Assembly (NCBI RefSeq): GCF_006716355.1
Contig: NZ_VFOW01000001.1
Span: 2,542,001 to 2,606,000, forward strand
Source of the DNA: Stackebrandtia endophytica
GTDB lineage: Bacteria; Actinomycetota; Actinomycetes; Mycobacteriales; Micromonosporaceae
DNA length: 64,000 bases
Reading direction: 5' to 3'
Below the pieces are notes generated by a model. It did no database searches, was not told where the DNA came from, and worked only from the letters and a program-made list of their open reading frames with translations. This document shows, piece after piece, positions 17,020 to 23,570 of the stretch; positions within the stretch are counted from its first letter, which is position 1; every line of letters starts with the position of its first letter. Both the position numbers and the translations under genes were made by a program.

Positions 17020-17984
17020 CAGCCATAGTGGCTGATCATCGCGGTGGCGCGGTCGCGCAGTGCGGTACGCAACGACTGCGGTGACAGCGCTTCGCCATCC
17101 GTGCCGAGCTGCCACAGTGCCCACTCCGCGTGCCGGGCGTCCTGAAAACTCACCTCCAGGCGCAGCCGACCGTCCTGCTCGACCTCCTCGGCGTGGACGG
17201 CCACCGCGGTGTTCACCAGGTCCTCCCGACGCCCAGGATGCACCAGCGCGGACACGACGAGCTGGTCGCCGCCGCTTCGAAACCGAGTACCGCGTTCCCG
17301 CCACACGCGGTCGAGGTCCACCCGGTCGGGTCGCCGCGCCGGTTCGGGCAACGCCTCGGCGGCCACAACACGCGACAGGCGGTAGGTGCGGTCGGCCCCG
17401 GATCTGGTCGCCAACAGGTAGATCAGGTCGCGCACGGTCACCAGTCCGATCGGGTCCACTGTGCGCCATGTCGGTGTCCGGCCCGGAGCGGCGTATCGGA
17501 TGCGCAACCGTCGGCCGGTGAACACCGCGCTCCGGATCGGAGCCACTATGGACTCAGGAATGTCCTCAGTGTCCAGTGGTCGCGACAGCAGGTCCGTCTC
17601 CGGATCGATGAGCAGCCGCTGCGTCACGTCGGTGGCGGTCTCGGCGATGGTTGGCGGCAACGCGTCGACCACCTTGAGCATCGCCGATGCCAGTGCCGAG
17701 CCGAGACCGAACGCCTGCGCGCCACGCCGTGACCCGGCGATCAACAGCGCCATGGCCTCGTCGTGGTTCAACCCGGTGAGTTCGGTTCGGAAACCCGGCA
17801 GCAACGCGAAACCGCCGTGTCGACCCCGTTCGGCGTAGACCGGGACACCCGCGGCCGACAGCGCCTCGATGTCCCGCAGAACGGTGCGAGTCGACACCTC
17901 CAACTCCTTGGCCAAGATGTCGGCGGTCAATCGACCGCGCTGACGCAGCAACAGCACCAGCGAAACCAACCGGTCGGCGCGCAT
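17019..17984 (-). CDS. HTH/WYL-domain transcriptional regulator (YafY/DeoR type)
   Basis: 321 residues. The N-terminal HTH_11/DeoR domain (RLVSLVLLLRQRGRLTADIL, LEVSTRTVLRDIEALSAAG) is followed by a WYL domain (about 145-235). In the WYL domain the eponymous triplet reads IYL in RDLIYLLATRSG, and a WCX-like C-terminus follows. WYL domains sense ligands or single-stranded nucleic acid. The start at 17984 is 12 bases from a long palindrome shared with the divergent VOC gene, so it probably represses both itself and that gene. Confidence 0.9.
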   Translation of the reverse strand: MRADRLVSLVLLLRQRGRLTADILAKELEVSTRTVLRDIEALSAAGVPVYAERGRHGGFALLPGFRTELTGLNHDEAMALLIAGSRRGAQAFGLGSALASAMLKVVDALPPTIAETATDVTQRLLIDPETDLLSRPLDTEDIPESIVAPIRSAVFTGRRLRIRYAAPGRTPTWRTVDPIGLVTVRDLIYLLATRSGADRTYRLSRVVAAEALPEPARRPDRVDLDRVWRERGTRFRSGGDQLVVSALVHPGRREDLVNTAVAVHAEEVEQDGRLRLEVSFQDARHAEWALWQLGTDGEALSPQSLRTALRDRATAMISHYG

Positions 17985-17996
17985 TCGAAAACTTTA

Positions 17997-18033
17997 ACAA
18001 CGAATCACGACAGTAGATGTCGTGATTCGTTGT
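17997..18033. promoter_or_regulatory. 16-bp-arm palindromic operator between WYL regulator and VOC gene
   Basis: Arms ACAACGAATCACGACA (17997-18012) and TGTCGTGATTCGTTGT (18018-18033) match perfectly around a 5-base spacer. It begins 12 bases before the WYL gene start and ends 70 bases before the VOC gene start. Length, perfection and position make it a strong candidate operator for the WYL regulator. Confidence 0.8.
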
Positions 18034-18103
18034 GAGCCTGGTCCGGACCGATCACGTCACGGTGCTTCACCGTGGCGTCCGACTCGACAGGAAAGAGCAC
18101 CAG

Positions 18104-18511
18104 ATGGGGTCTCACCTCAACCCGTACCTCGGTTTCACCGGAGACGCACGGCAGGCGATGGAGTTCTACCGGGACGTCTTCGGCGGTGAACTGGAATTGG
18201 GCACCGTGGCGGATTTCGGGTCACCGGACGCTCCCAACGCCGAGGCGGTCATGCACGCCCGACTGGACACCACGGACGGTTACACGTTGATGGCCTGGGA
18301 CGTGCCCGCCGGATTCCCCCACCAGCCAGGCAACAACGTCGCGGTCTATCTGGGCGGTGGTGACGAACTGCGCGGCCACTTCGAGCGGTTGGCCGTCGGC
18401 GGCACCGTGACGATGCCGCTGGACAAGCAGGCGTGGGGCGACGAAGCGGGTTCGCTGGTCGACCGATTCGGCGTCAACTGGATGGTCAACATCCCCGCCG
18501 AGCGGCCCTGA
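18104..18511 (+). CDS. VOC-family protein (PhnB/glyoxalase-like)
   Basis: 135 residues with the PhnB-type opening LNPYLGFTGDARQAMEFYRDVFGGEL and the late motif QAWGDEAGSLVDRFGVNWMVN. This family fold resembles glyoxalase and 3-demethylubiquinone methyltransferase-like proteins. Actinobacterial members are often co-controlled with WYL or ArsR regulators. ATG at 18104 follows AGGAAAGAG; the longer frame to 18032 crosses the operator and is rejected. The substrate is unknown. Confidence 0.9.
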   Translation: MGSHLNPYLGFTGDARQAMEFYRDVFGGELELGTVADFGSPDAPNAEAVMHARLDTTDGYTLMAWDVPAGFPHQPGNNVAVYLGGGDELRGHFERLAVGGTVTMPLDKQAWGDEAGSLVDRFGVNWMVNIPAERP

Positions 18512-18519
18512 CCCAAGCG

Positions 18520-18553
18520 CGATCCCCAGTCACCCGGTGGTGGCTGGGGATCG
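18520..18553. terminator. stem-loop between convergent genes
   Basis: Arms CGATCCCCAG (18520-18529) and CTGGGGATCG (18544-18553), loop of 14. It lies between the VOC stop (18511) and the stop of the small minus-strand gene (18572). Confidence 0.65.
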
Positions 18554-18571
18554 GAGGGTTCTGGAGCCGAC

Positions 18572-18757
18572 CTAGTGGGGGCCGACGTGCGGACCTGCGG
18601 GCTCGGAGTGCTCCCAGTTCAGCGAACGCACCGGCAGCGGGAAGGTCACGTCGTCCCCGAACGGGGATCCGGACGCCGCCATCGGAGAAGTCAGTTCGGT
18701 GATGGGCAAGTAGCCTTCCTTCACGGGCTTGATCCGGCTGCGCTGCTTTTTGCTCAT
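18572..18757 (-). CDS. small conserved-looking hypothetical protein
   Basis: 61 residues. A basic start (MSKKQRSRIKPVKEG) is followed by YLPITELTSPMAASGSPFGDD and a Pro-rich end. No signal peptide or membrane segment. ATG at 18757 follows GGGGGC. The composition differs from shadow frames (few Arg/Pro runs), which favours a real gene. Function unknown. The first hairpin-repeat array begins about 130 bases upstream of its start. Confidence 0.5.
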   Translation of the reverse strand: MSKKQRSRIKPVKEGYLPITELTSPMAASGSPFGDDVTFPLPVRSLNWEHSEPAGPHVGPH

Positions 18758-18889
18758 GCCCCCAGTCTCTCACGTCGACCCCGATGATCAAGTCGAGGTG
18801 GTGATCAATCGGCGCGATGCCGGGTGGTCGCCGCGGCGACGATGAACGTTCAGATACGCCGGTGGCGGCACCTCAAGTGCCCGGCTTGT

Positions 18890-19705
18890 TCCGGGCCGAC
18901 CGTATGGCAAGGCGATCCGCAAAGCCGAGAAGAACGCCCGATATCCCGCCCGTCCAGGGCCGTGTTCGGCCGCAGGCAGACCAAACAGCCCAGCGCAAGC
19001 CGCGAGGTTCCGCCGCCTACCGGTTTTGTAGGCAAGGAACCCCGCAACGCCGCCAGACACGTGCCTGGGCGAGCAATATCCCGCCCGTCCAGGGCCGTGC
19101 AGCACAAGGCGCGAAGTTCCGCCGCCTACCGGTTTTGTAGGCAAGGAACCCTGCACCACCGCCCGACGCCACCATCAACCCGCCCGTCCAGGCGCGCGTA
19201 TGGCAAGGCGCGAATCGCCGCCGCCTACCGGTTTTGTAGGCAAGGCGATCCGCAACGCCGCCAGACACATGCCTGGGCGAGCAATATCCCGCCCGTCCAG
19301 GGCCGTGTTCTGCCGCAGGCAGACCCGACAGCCCAGCGCAAGCCGCGAGGTTCCGCCGCCCACCGGTGCCCGATATCCCCGCCCGTCCAGGTGCGCGTAT
19401 GGCAAGGCGCGAATCGCCGCCGTCTACCGGTTTTGTAGGCAAGGCGATCCGCAACGCCGCCAGACACATGCCCGGACGAGCAATATCCCGCCCGTCCAGG
19501 GCCGTGCATCGCAAGGCGCGAATCGCCGCCGCCTACCGGTTTTGTAGGCAAGGCGATCCGCAACGCCGCCAGACACATGCCCGGACGAGCAATATCCCGC
19601 CCGTCCAGGGCCGTGCATCGCAAGGCGCGAGGTTCCGCCGCCTACCGGTTTTGTAGGCAAGGAACCCCGCAACGCCGCGAGGTGCGCCCCTGGGCGAGCG
19701 GGGGA
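18890..19705. repeat. tandem array of about 109-bp structured repeat units (array 1)
   Basis: The word CGCCCGTCCAGG starts at 18947, 19082, 19181, 19290, 19380, 19489 and 19598. The hairpin GCCTAC-CGGTTTT-GTAGGC starts at 19015, 19124, 19223, 19422, 19531 and 19640; four of the five hairpin intervals are 109 or about 99 and one spans two units. Outside the inner stem, both arms change together: GGTTCC/GGAACC in units at 19015 and 19640, ATCGCC/GGCGAT in units at 19223, 19422 and 19531. A second partly paired stem links GCC(T/C)GG(G/A)CG with CGTCCAGG around AGCAATATCCCGC. Open frames across the array have a period not divisible by three and are not genes. The array ends just before the start of the next gene. 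Confidence 0.9.
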
Positions 19706-19720
19706 CGTAACGTTGATGGG

Positions 19721-22006
19721 ATGGCCGGTAGTAGCACTACTCAACCCCCGCGTGCGTCTTTGTTGCAGACGATTCGGGCGTTGTCTGATGAGGCGTTGGC
19801 GCGGTTGTTGCGTGAGCGTTTGGATCTGGCGGTTCCCAAGCCCGCCAGTTTGGTTGCGTTGGCGGCGCGGGCGCAGTCCGCGATGTCGGTGTCGCGTGCG
19901 ATGGATCTGTTGGATGAGCCGACGTTGCGGGTGTTGGACGGTTTGCGGCTTGCTGGTGTTGGTCAGCCGGTGGCGTTGGACGCGGTCGCGGCTTTGACTA
20001 CGTCGCCGACGGTGTTGTCGGGGGCGCTTCGCCGGTTGCGGGAGCTCGCGTTGGTGTGGGGGCCGGATGAGGAGCTGCGGTTTCCGGAGTCGGTCGCCGA
20101 GGTGGCCGGTCCTTATCCGGCTGGTTTGGGGCGTCCGGCGGAGGAGTTGAGTGAGGCGGCTGGGGAGCTCGCCGGTGACGCCGCGGCGCTTCGTCGGGCG
20201 ATCATGGCGGCGTCGCCGCAGGCGCGTGCGGTGTTGGAGCGGTTGGCGGCGGGTCCGCCCATCGGCACGGTGTCGGACGCGTATTCGCAGGCTGAGTCGG
20301 ATACTCCGGTTCGCTGGTTGATCTCGCGGGATCTGCTGGTCCCGGTCGCCGATGACACTGTGGAGCTTCCTCGTGAGGTGGCGGTTCTGCTGCGCCGTGA
20401 CACCGGGCCGCTGGGTCAGCTGCGGGACCGCCCCGAGCCGACCGGTTCGGGACCGGGTTTGAAGATAGTGGACACCTCATGCGCCGCCACGGTCTTGGAT
20501 GTGGTCGGCCACACCGAATCCATTCTGTCCACTTTGGGGAAGGATCCGGCGGCCGAGGTCCGTTCCGGTGGGATCGGGATGCAGCGACTGCACCGCATCG
20601 CCCGGGATTCGGGTTTGACCGATTCACAGGTCGGGTTGATCCTGGAGTTGAGTTACGCGACCGGGTTGTTGGGCCGCGGCACCGCCGCCTCGGCGACCGG
20701 CTGGATGCCCTCGGGCGGCTTCGACGGTTGGCTGGCCGGTGATTCGGCCGGCCGTTGGGCCCGGCTGGCCAAGGCGTGGTTGGCGACGCCCCGTGACGTC
20801 CGACTGTTGGGGACTCGGCCGGGGCAGAGCAAACCCAACACGGTGTTGTCCGATCAGTTGACCTCTCGACTTGCGCCGGCTTGGCGGCGAGAGGTGCTGC
20901 AGGTGTTGGCCGAGCCGACGCCGGGCACCGCGATCGACGCGGACACCCTGGTGGAGATCCTGCGGTGGCGGCATCCGCGGCGACGTAACGACGAGCTGGT
21001 GCGGGCGGTGTTGGAGCAGGCCGCGTTCCTGGGGATCACGGTGGCCGACACGTTGACGGCGCCGGGGCGGGCCCTGCTGTCCGAACCGGACCCGGACGAT
21101 CCATTGGGGATTCATGCTCCGGAGACCGACCCGGTGGTGACCGCGCTGCGGGACATCCTCCCCAGTCCGGTGGATCATCTGATCGTCCAAAGCGATCTGA
21201 CGGTGATCGTGCCCGGCCCGGCGTCGGTGCTGTTGGCCTCGGAGTTGGCGCTGGTCACCGAACCGGAGTCTCAGTCGGTGCACCGCGTGACCGAGACGAG
21301 CCTGCGGCGCGCCATGGACGCCGGTTACGCGGTCGAGGACATCCACTCGTTGTTCGCCCGACGCGCGCACGGCGAACTGCCGCAGACGTTGACGTATTTG
21401 ATCGACGATGTGGCCCGACGGTATGGCGGGATGCGCACCGGTTCGGCCGGTTGCTATGTCCGCAGCGACGACCCGACCCTGATCGCTCAGCTGCTGGCCG
21501 ATCGGCGATTGCGGTCGCTGCGGCTGCGGAGGTTGGCACCCACCGTGTTGGTGTCGGGTTACCTGTTGACGGACCTGTTGTCGGCGCTGCGCGGCGCCGG
21601 GTACGCGCCGGTGACCGAGGATCACACCGGTGACCTGGTGATCGATCGCAATCCCGCGCCCAGGTCCATTCGGACCGAGCGGCCCGAGTCCGACACCGAG
21701 GCCGAACCCCACGTCGATGAGGCTCCTCTGTTGGCGTTGGTGGAGCAGTTGCGGTTGGCGGATGCGCAGTCGTCCGGTGATGAGGGGGAGTTCGCCGAGG
21801 AGGTTCACCGGGTGCTCGACGCGGCGATACCGCAGCGGCAACCGGTGTGGGTGGAGTACTCCGACGCTCGAGGCGATGTGGTCCGTCGGTTGCTGCGACC
21901 GATGTCGTTGCGGGCGGGCTATCTGCGGGCTGAGGATCGACGGACAGACATGCTTCACACCATTGCGCTGCACGCGATTCGGTCCGTCACCCCCGCAACG
22001 GTGTGA
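19721..22006 (+). CDS. helicase-associated-domain protein (XPB/Ssl2-like C-terminal family, no helicase motor)
   Basis: 761 residues. No Walker motifs are visible, so it is not a helicase itself. The N-terminal half is made of winged-helix-like segments (SLLQTIRALSDEALARLLRERLDL onward). The part around DHLIVQSDLTVIVPGPASVLLASELALV (about 480-510) and RVTETSLRRAMDAGYAVEDI matches the Helicase_C_3/XPB-associated domain of actinobacterial proteins. The C-terminus (VWVEYSDARGDVVRRLLRPMSLRAGYL) resembles a WYL-type fold. In Mycobacterium and Streptomyces such genes usually lie beside an XPB-type helicase gene; none is adjacent here. ATG at 19721 is chosen over frames running into the repeat array. 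Confidence 0.82.
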   Translation: MAGSSTTQPPRASLLQTIRALSDEALARLLRERLDLAVPKPASLVALAARAQSAMSVSRAMDLLDEPTLRVLDGLRLAGVGQPVALDAVAALTTSPTVLSGALRRLRELALVWGPDEELRFPESVAEVAGPYPAGLGRPAEELSEAAGELAGDAAALRRAIMAASPQARAVLERLAAGPPIGTVSDAYSQAESDTPVRWLISRDLLVPVADDTVELPREVAVLLRRDTGPLGQLRDRPEPTGSGPGLKIVDTSCAATVLDVVGHTESILSTLGKDPAAEVRSGGIGMQRLHRIARDSGLTDSQVGLILELSYATGLLGRGTAASATGWMPSGGFDGWLAGDSAGRWARLAKAWLATPRDVRLLGTRPGQSKPNTVLSDQLTSRLAPAWRREVLQVLAEPTPGTAIDADTLVEILRWRHPRRRNDELVRAVLEQAAFLGITVADTLTAPGRALLSEPDPDDPLGIHAPETDPVVTALRDILPSPVDHLIVQSDLTVIVPGPASVLLASELALVTEPESQSVHRVTETSLRRAMDAGYAVEDIHSLFARRAHGELPQTLTYLIDDVARRYGGMRTGSAGCYVRSDDPTLIAQLLADRRLRSLRLRRLAPTVLVSGYLLTDLLSALRGAGYAPVTEDHTGDLVIDRNPAPRSIRTERPESDTEAEPHVDEAPLLALVEQLRLADAQSSGDEGEFAEEVHRVLDAAIPQRQPVWVEYSDARGDVVRRLLRPMSLRAGYLRAEDRRTDMLHTIALHAIRSVTPATV

Positions 22007-22147
22007 GGTCGACGTGGCCGGCGATGACCGCGATCCGTGATCATCCGGCGGCACCCCTATCAGGATATTCCCAGGTAGGGCTAAGCGGCCCCACAGAATC
22101 ATCGGGCATCTTCATCATCAACACCCGAGTACCCATGAGGCTCACGG

Positions 22148-22309
22148 GTGACGGTGGGGACGCTTAGCGGCCTTCTCGCCTGGTCCGCCACCGACGGCTA
22201 CCCGGCTCCCCGTCGGCGGCTGGCGAGGTTGTCTCGCAGCTTGGCCACAGATGACGGATTGAACGACGTCACCCGGCAAGCGGCGGATCTGGGGCACGAC
22301 GCCTCATAA
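22148..22309 (+). CDS. possible small protein or gene remnant
   Basis: 53 codons from GTG to TAA with mostly G/C third positions, the local coding habit. The peptide (for example GYPAPRRRLARLSRSLATDD and LNDVTRQAADLGHDAS) looks like a soluble helical C-terminus. An in-frame TGA lies 10 bases before the GTG and there is no clear ribosome binding site, so this may be the surviving end of a decayed gene. No family recognised. Confidence 0.25.
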   Translation: MTVGTLSGLLAWSATDGYPAPRRRLARLSRSLATDDGLNDVTRQAADLGHDAS

Positions 22310-22565
22310 CCGCCGCGATAGACGTTTCGTCAGTCAACTGACGAGTTGCGAGGCAACCTGGCGAAGCCTCCACCTTCCGACGCGGTGTCGTCATCTATCA
22401 CTTCCCCTCCGACTCAACGATCACAGCCACCCACCCGCGTTTATCAGCGCCGCGGTCTAAGCTGTTGGGAGTGGTTGCGTCTGAGAAGCCGTCTGATCAA
22501 TCCAGACACGTTCTTCGAGACGTGAGCAAGTTGCACTGTGATCTTGGATGCGGGGCGTCGAGGCG

Positions 22566-22680
22566 CGTGGATGGCAAGGCTGAGGAGGAGTCAGTACCGG
22601 GTTTGTACTGGCGACGACAACGCCGCCATGCGCATGCATTCGTCGTCCCGAGCGATACCCGCCCCTGCATCCGAAAAACC
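22566..22680. repeat. diverged solitary copy of the hairpin repeat
   Basis: Features appear in the same order as in array 1: ATGGCAAGGC (22571-22580), hairpin CAGTAC-CGGGTTT-GTACTG (22592-22610), AACGCCGCC, then ATGC, CG.CG, GAGCGATAC and CCGCCC. The inner stem differs from GCCTAC/GTAGGC yet still pairs perfectly around a seven-base loop. It lies just before the STAS gene. Assignment rests on order and structure, not high identity. Confidence 0.45.
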
Positions 22681-22703
22681 ACACGGTCTTAGTGGGAGTG
22701 ACG

Positions 22704-23033
22704 ATGGATCTGGAACTGAGCACCAAGACCGACGGTGGCCGCACCGTGGTGTCGGTGAGCGGTGAAATCGACATGTACACCGCACCTACCCTGCGCGAAT
22801 ACCTGACCGCGCTGCTCAGCGACGGTGTCAAGGACCTTGCGATCGACGTCAACGGGGTCGACTTCTGTGATTCGACGGGCCTCGGGGTCTTCATCGGGAC
22901 ACTGCGTCGGCTGCGAGAGGTGGACGGTTCGCTGGTCATCGTGTGCGCCCGGGAGCAGATGCTCAAGATCTTCCAGTTGACCGGGTTGCATAAGGTGTTC
23001 GACATTCAGCCGCAGCTTCCTTCGGAAGACTGA
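22704..23033 (+). CDS. anti-anti-sigma factor, STAS domain (BldG-like)
   Basis: 109 residues, one STAS domain. The phosphorylatable Ser is in [17 protein letters not shown] at 22704 follows GTGGGAG; a GTG at 22692 is an alternative. The next gene, three bases on, encodes an HATPase-type kinase that should phosphorylate and sequester it, and the pair precedes hppA. The same order (SCO3549-SCO3548-SCO3547) is known in Streptomyces coelicolor, where BldG controls development and antibiotic production. A similar sigma-factor switching role is inferred. Confidence 0.9.
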   Translation: MDLELSTKTDGGRTVVSVSGEIDMYTAPTLREYLTALLSDGVKDLAIDVNGVDFCDSTGLGVFIGTLRRLREVDGSLVIVCAREQMLKIFQLTGLHKVFDIQPQLPSED

Positions 23034-23036
23034 GAC

Positions 23037-23468
23037 ATGCCGGTGGTTCGTTTCGGGTTCTCGCCCGCGCCCGTCCATGTCCGCACCGCACGCCTGGTGG
23101 CGTCCTCGGTGGCACAGCAGGCGCCGTTGCCGGGGGAACTGCTGTCGGAGGTACGGCAGGCGACCGGTGAGGCCTGTTCGCGAGCCGTCGTTCGGCATCG
23201 CCGGTTCGGTATTTCGGATTTGGTTCGCATGCAGTTGACTATTGGTGCACATTTCGTGGCTGAAGTTGCTGATTTCGCCCCGGTTACGAGCACGCAATTG
23301 CGCGACGTGAGTCCCGACCCCGCCGACCTGACGACTCAGACCGCCGACGACGACACCCTCACCGAGGAGGTCGCGTTGACTCTGCTAGCGGGATTGGTCA
23401 CTGATCTACAGGTCATAGAGGCCCCCGACGGCATCGGAAGCATCGTCCGAATGTCCTGGCCGCTGTAG
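23037..23468 (+). CDS. anti-sigma regulatory factor, HATPase_c kinase-like
   Basis: 143 residues. The N-terminal part LVASSVAQQAPLPGELLSEVRQATGEACSRAVVRH carries the N-box-like EVRQATGEACSRAV of RsbW/SpoIIAB-type kinases, although the usual Asn is replaced. The C-terminus LTLLAGLVTDLQVIEAPDGIGSIVRMSWPL matches the end of the fold. Neighbour and size equate it with the SCO3548 anti-sigma partner of BldG. ATG at 23037 is three bases after the STAS stop, so the two are co-translated. Confidence 0.8.
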   Translation: MPVVRFGFSPAPVHVRTARLVASSVAQQAPLPGELLSEVRQATGEACSRAVVRHRRFGISDLVRMQLTIGAHFVAEVADFAPVTSTQLRDVSPDPADLTTQTADDDTLTEEVALTLLAGLVTDLQVIEAPDGIGSIVRMSWPL

Positions 23469-23570
23469 CGACGGGTGTTACCTGCCGCACAACGTCGGCA
23501 CGGTGTGCGCCGTTACACTCCGCTGGTTGTCTCCCCAGCCCAACCGGGGATCTAACCTCCAGGAGAATTA

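Larger units (their letters stand above)
22007..22703. other. 697-base region with a small frame and a diverged repeat unit
   Basis: It holds a possible 53-codon frame (22148-22309), a short palindrome CGTCAGT-CA-ACTGACG (22328-22343) that could end it, and from about 22566 a diverged copy of the hairpin repeat. No tRNA or riboswitch is recognisable. The promoter of the following STAS gene should be in the last 200 bases. Confidence 0.4.

Noticed and set aside
18890-19705. CRISPR array
   Set aside because: The intervals between repeats are themselves repeated, units are far longer than CRISPR repeats, and no cas gene is present in the window.
18890-19705. Integron attC array
   Set aside because: No cassettes lie between the hairpins, no integrase gene is nearby, and the conserved RYYYAAC/GTTRRRY cores are not seen.
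18817-19744. Overlapping open frames of 76-165 codons on both strands through array 1
   Set aside because: They follow from a 109-bp period (not divisible by 3) in GC-rich repeats and have no ribosome binding sites. The residues repeat in shifted frames, as expected from noncoding repeats.
22007-22450. Possible tRNA in the gap before the STAS gene
   Set aside because: No T-arm GGTTCRANYCC, anticodon arm or acceptor pairing could be found.
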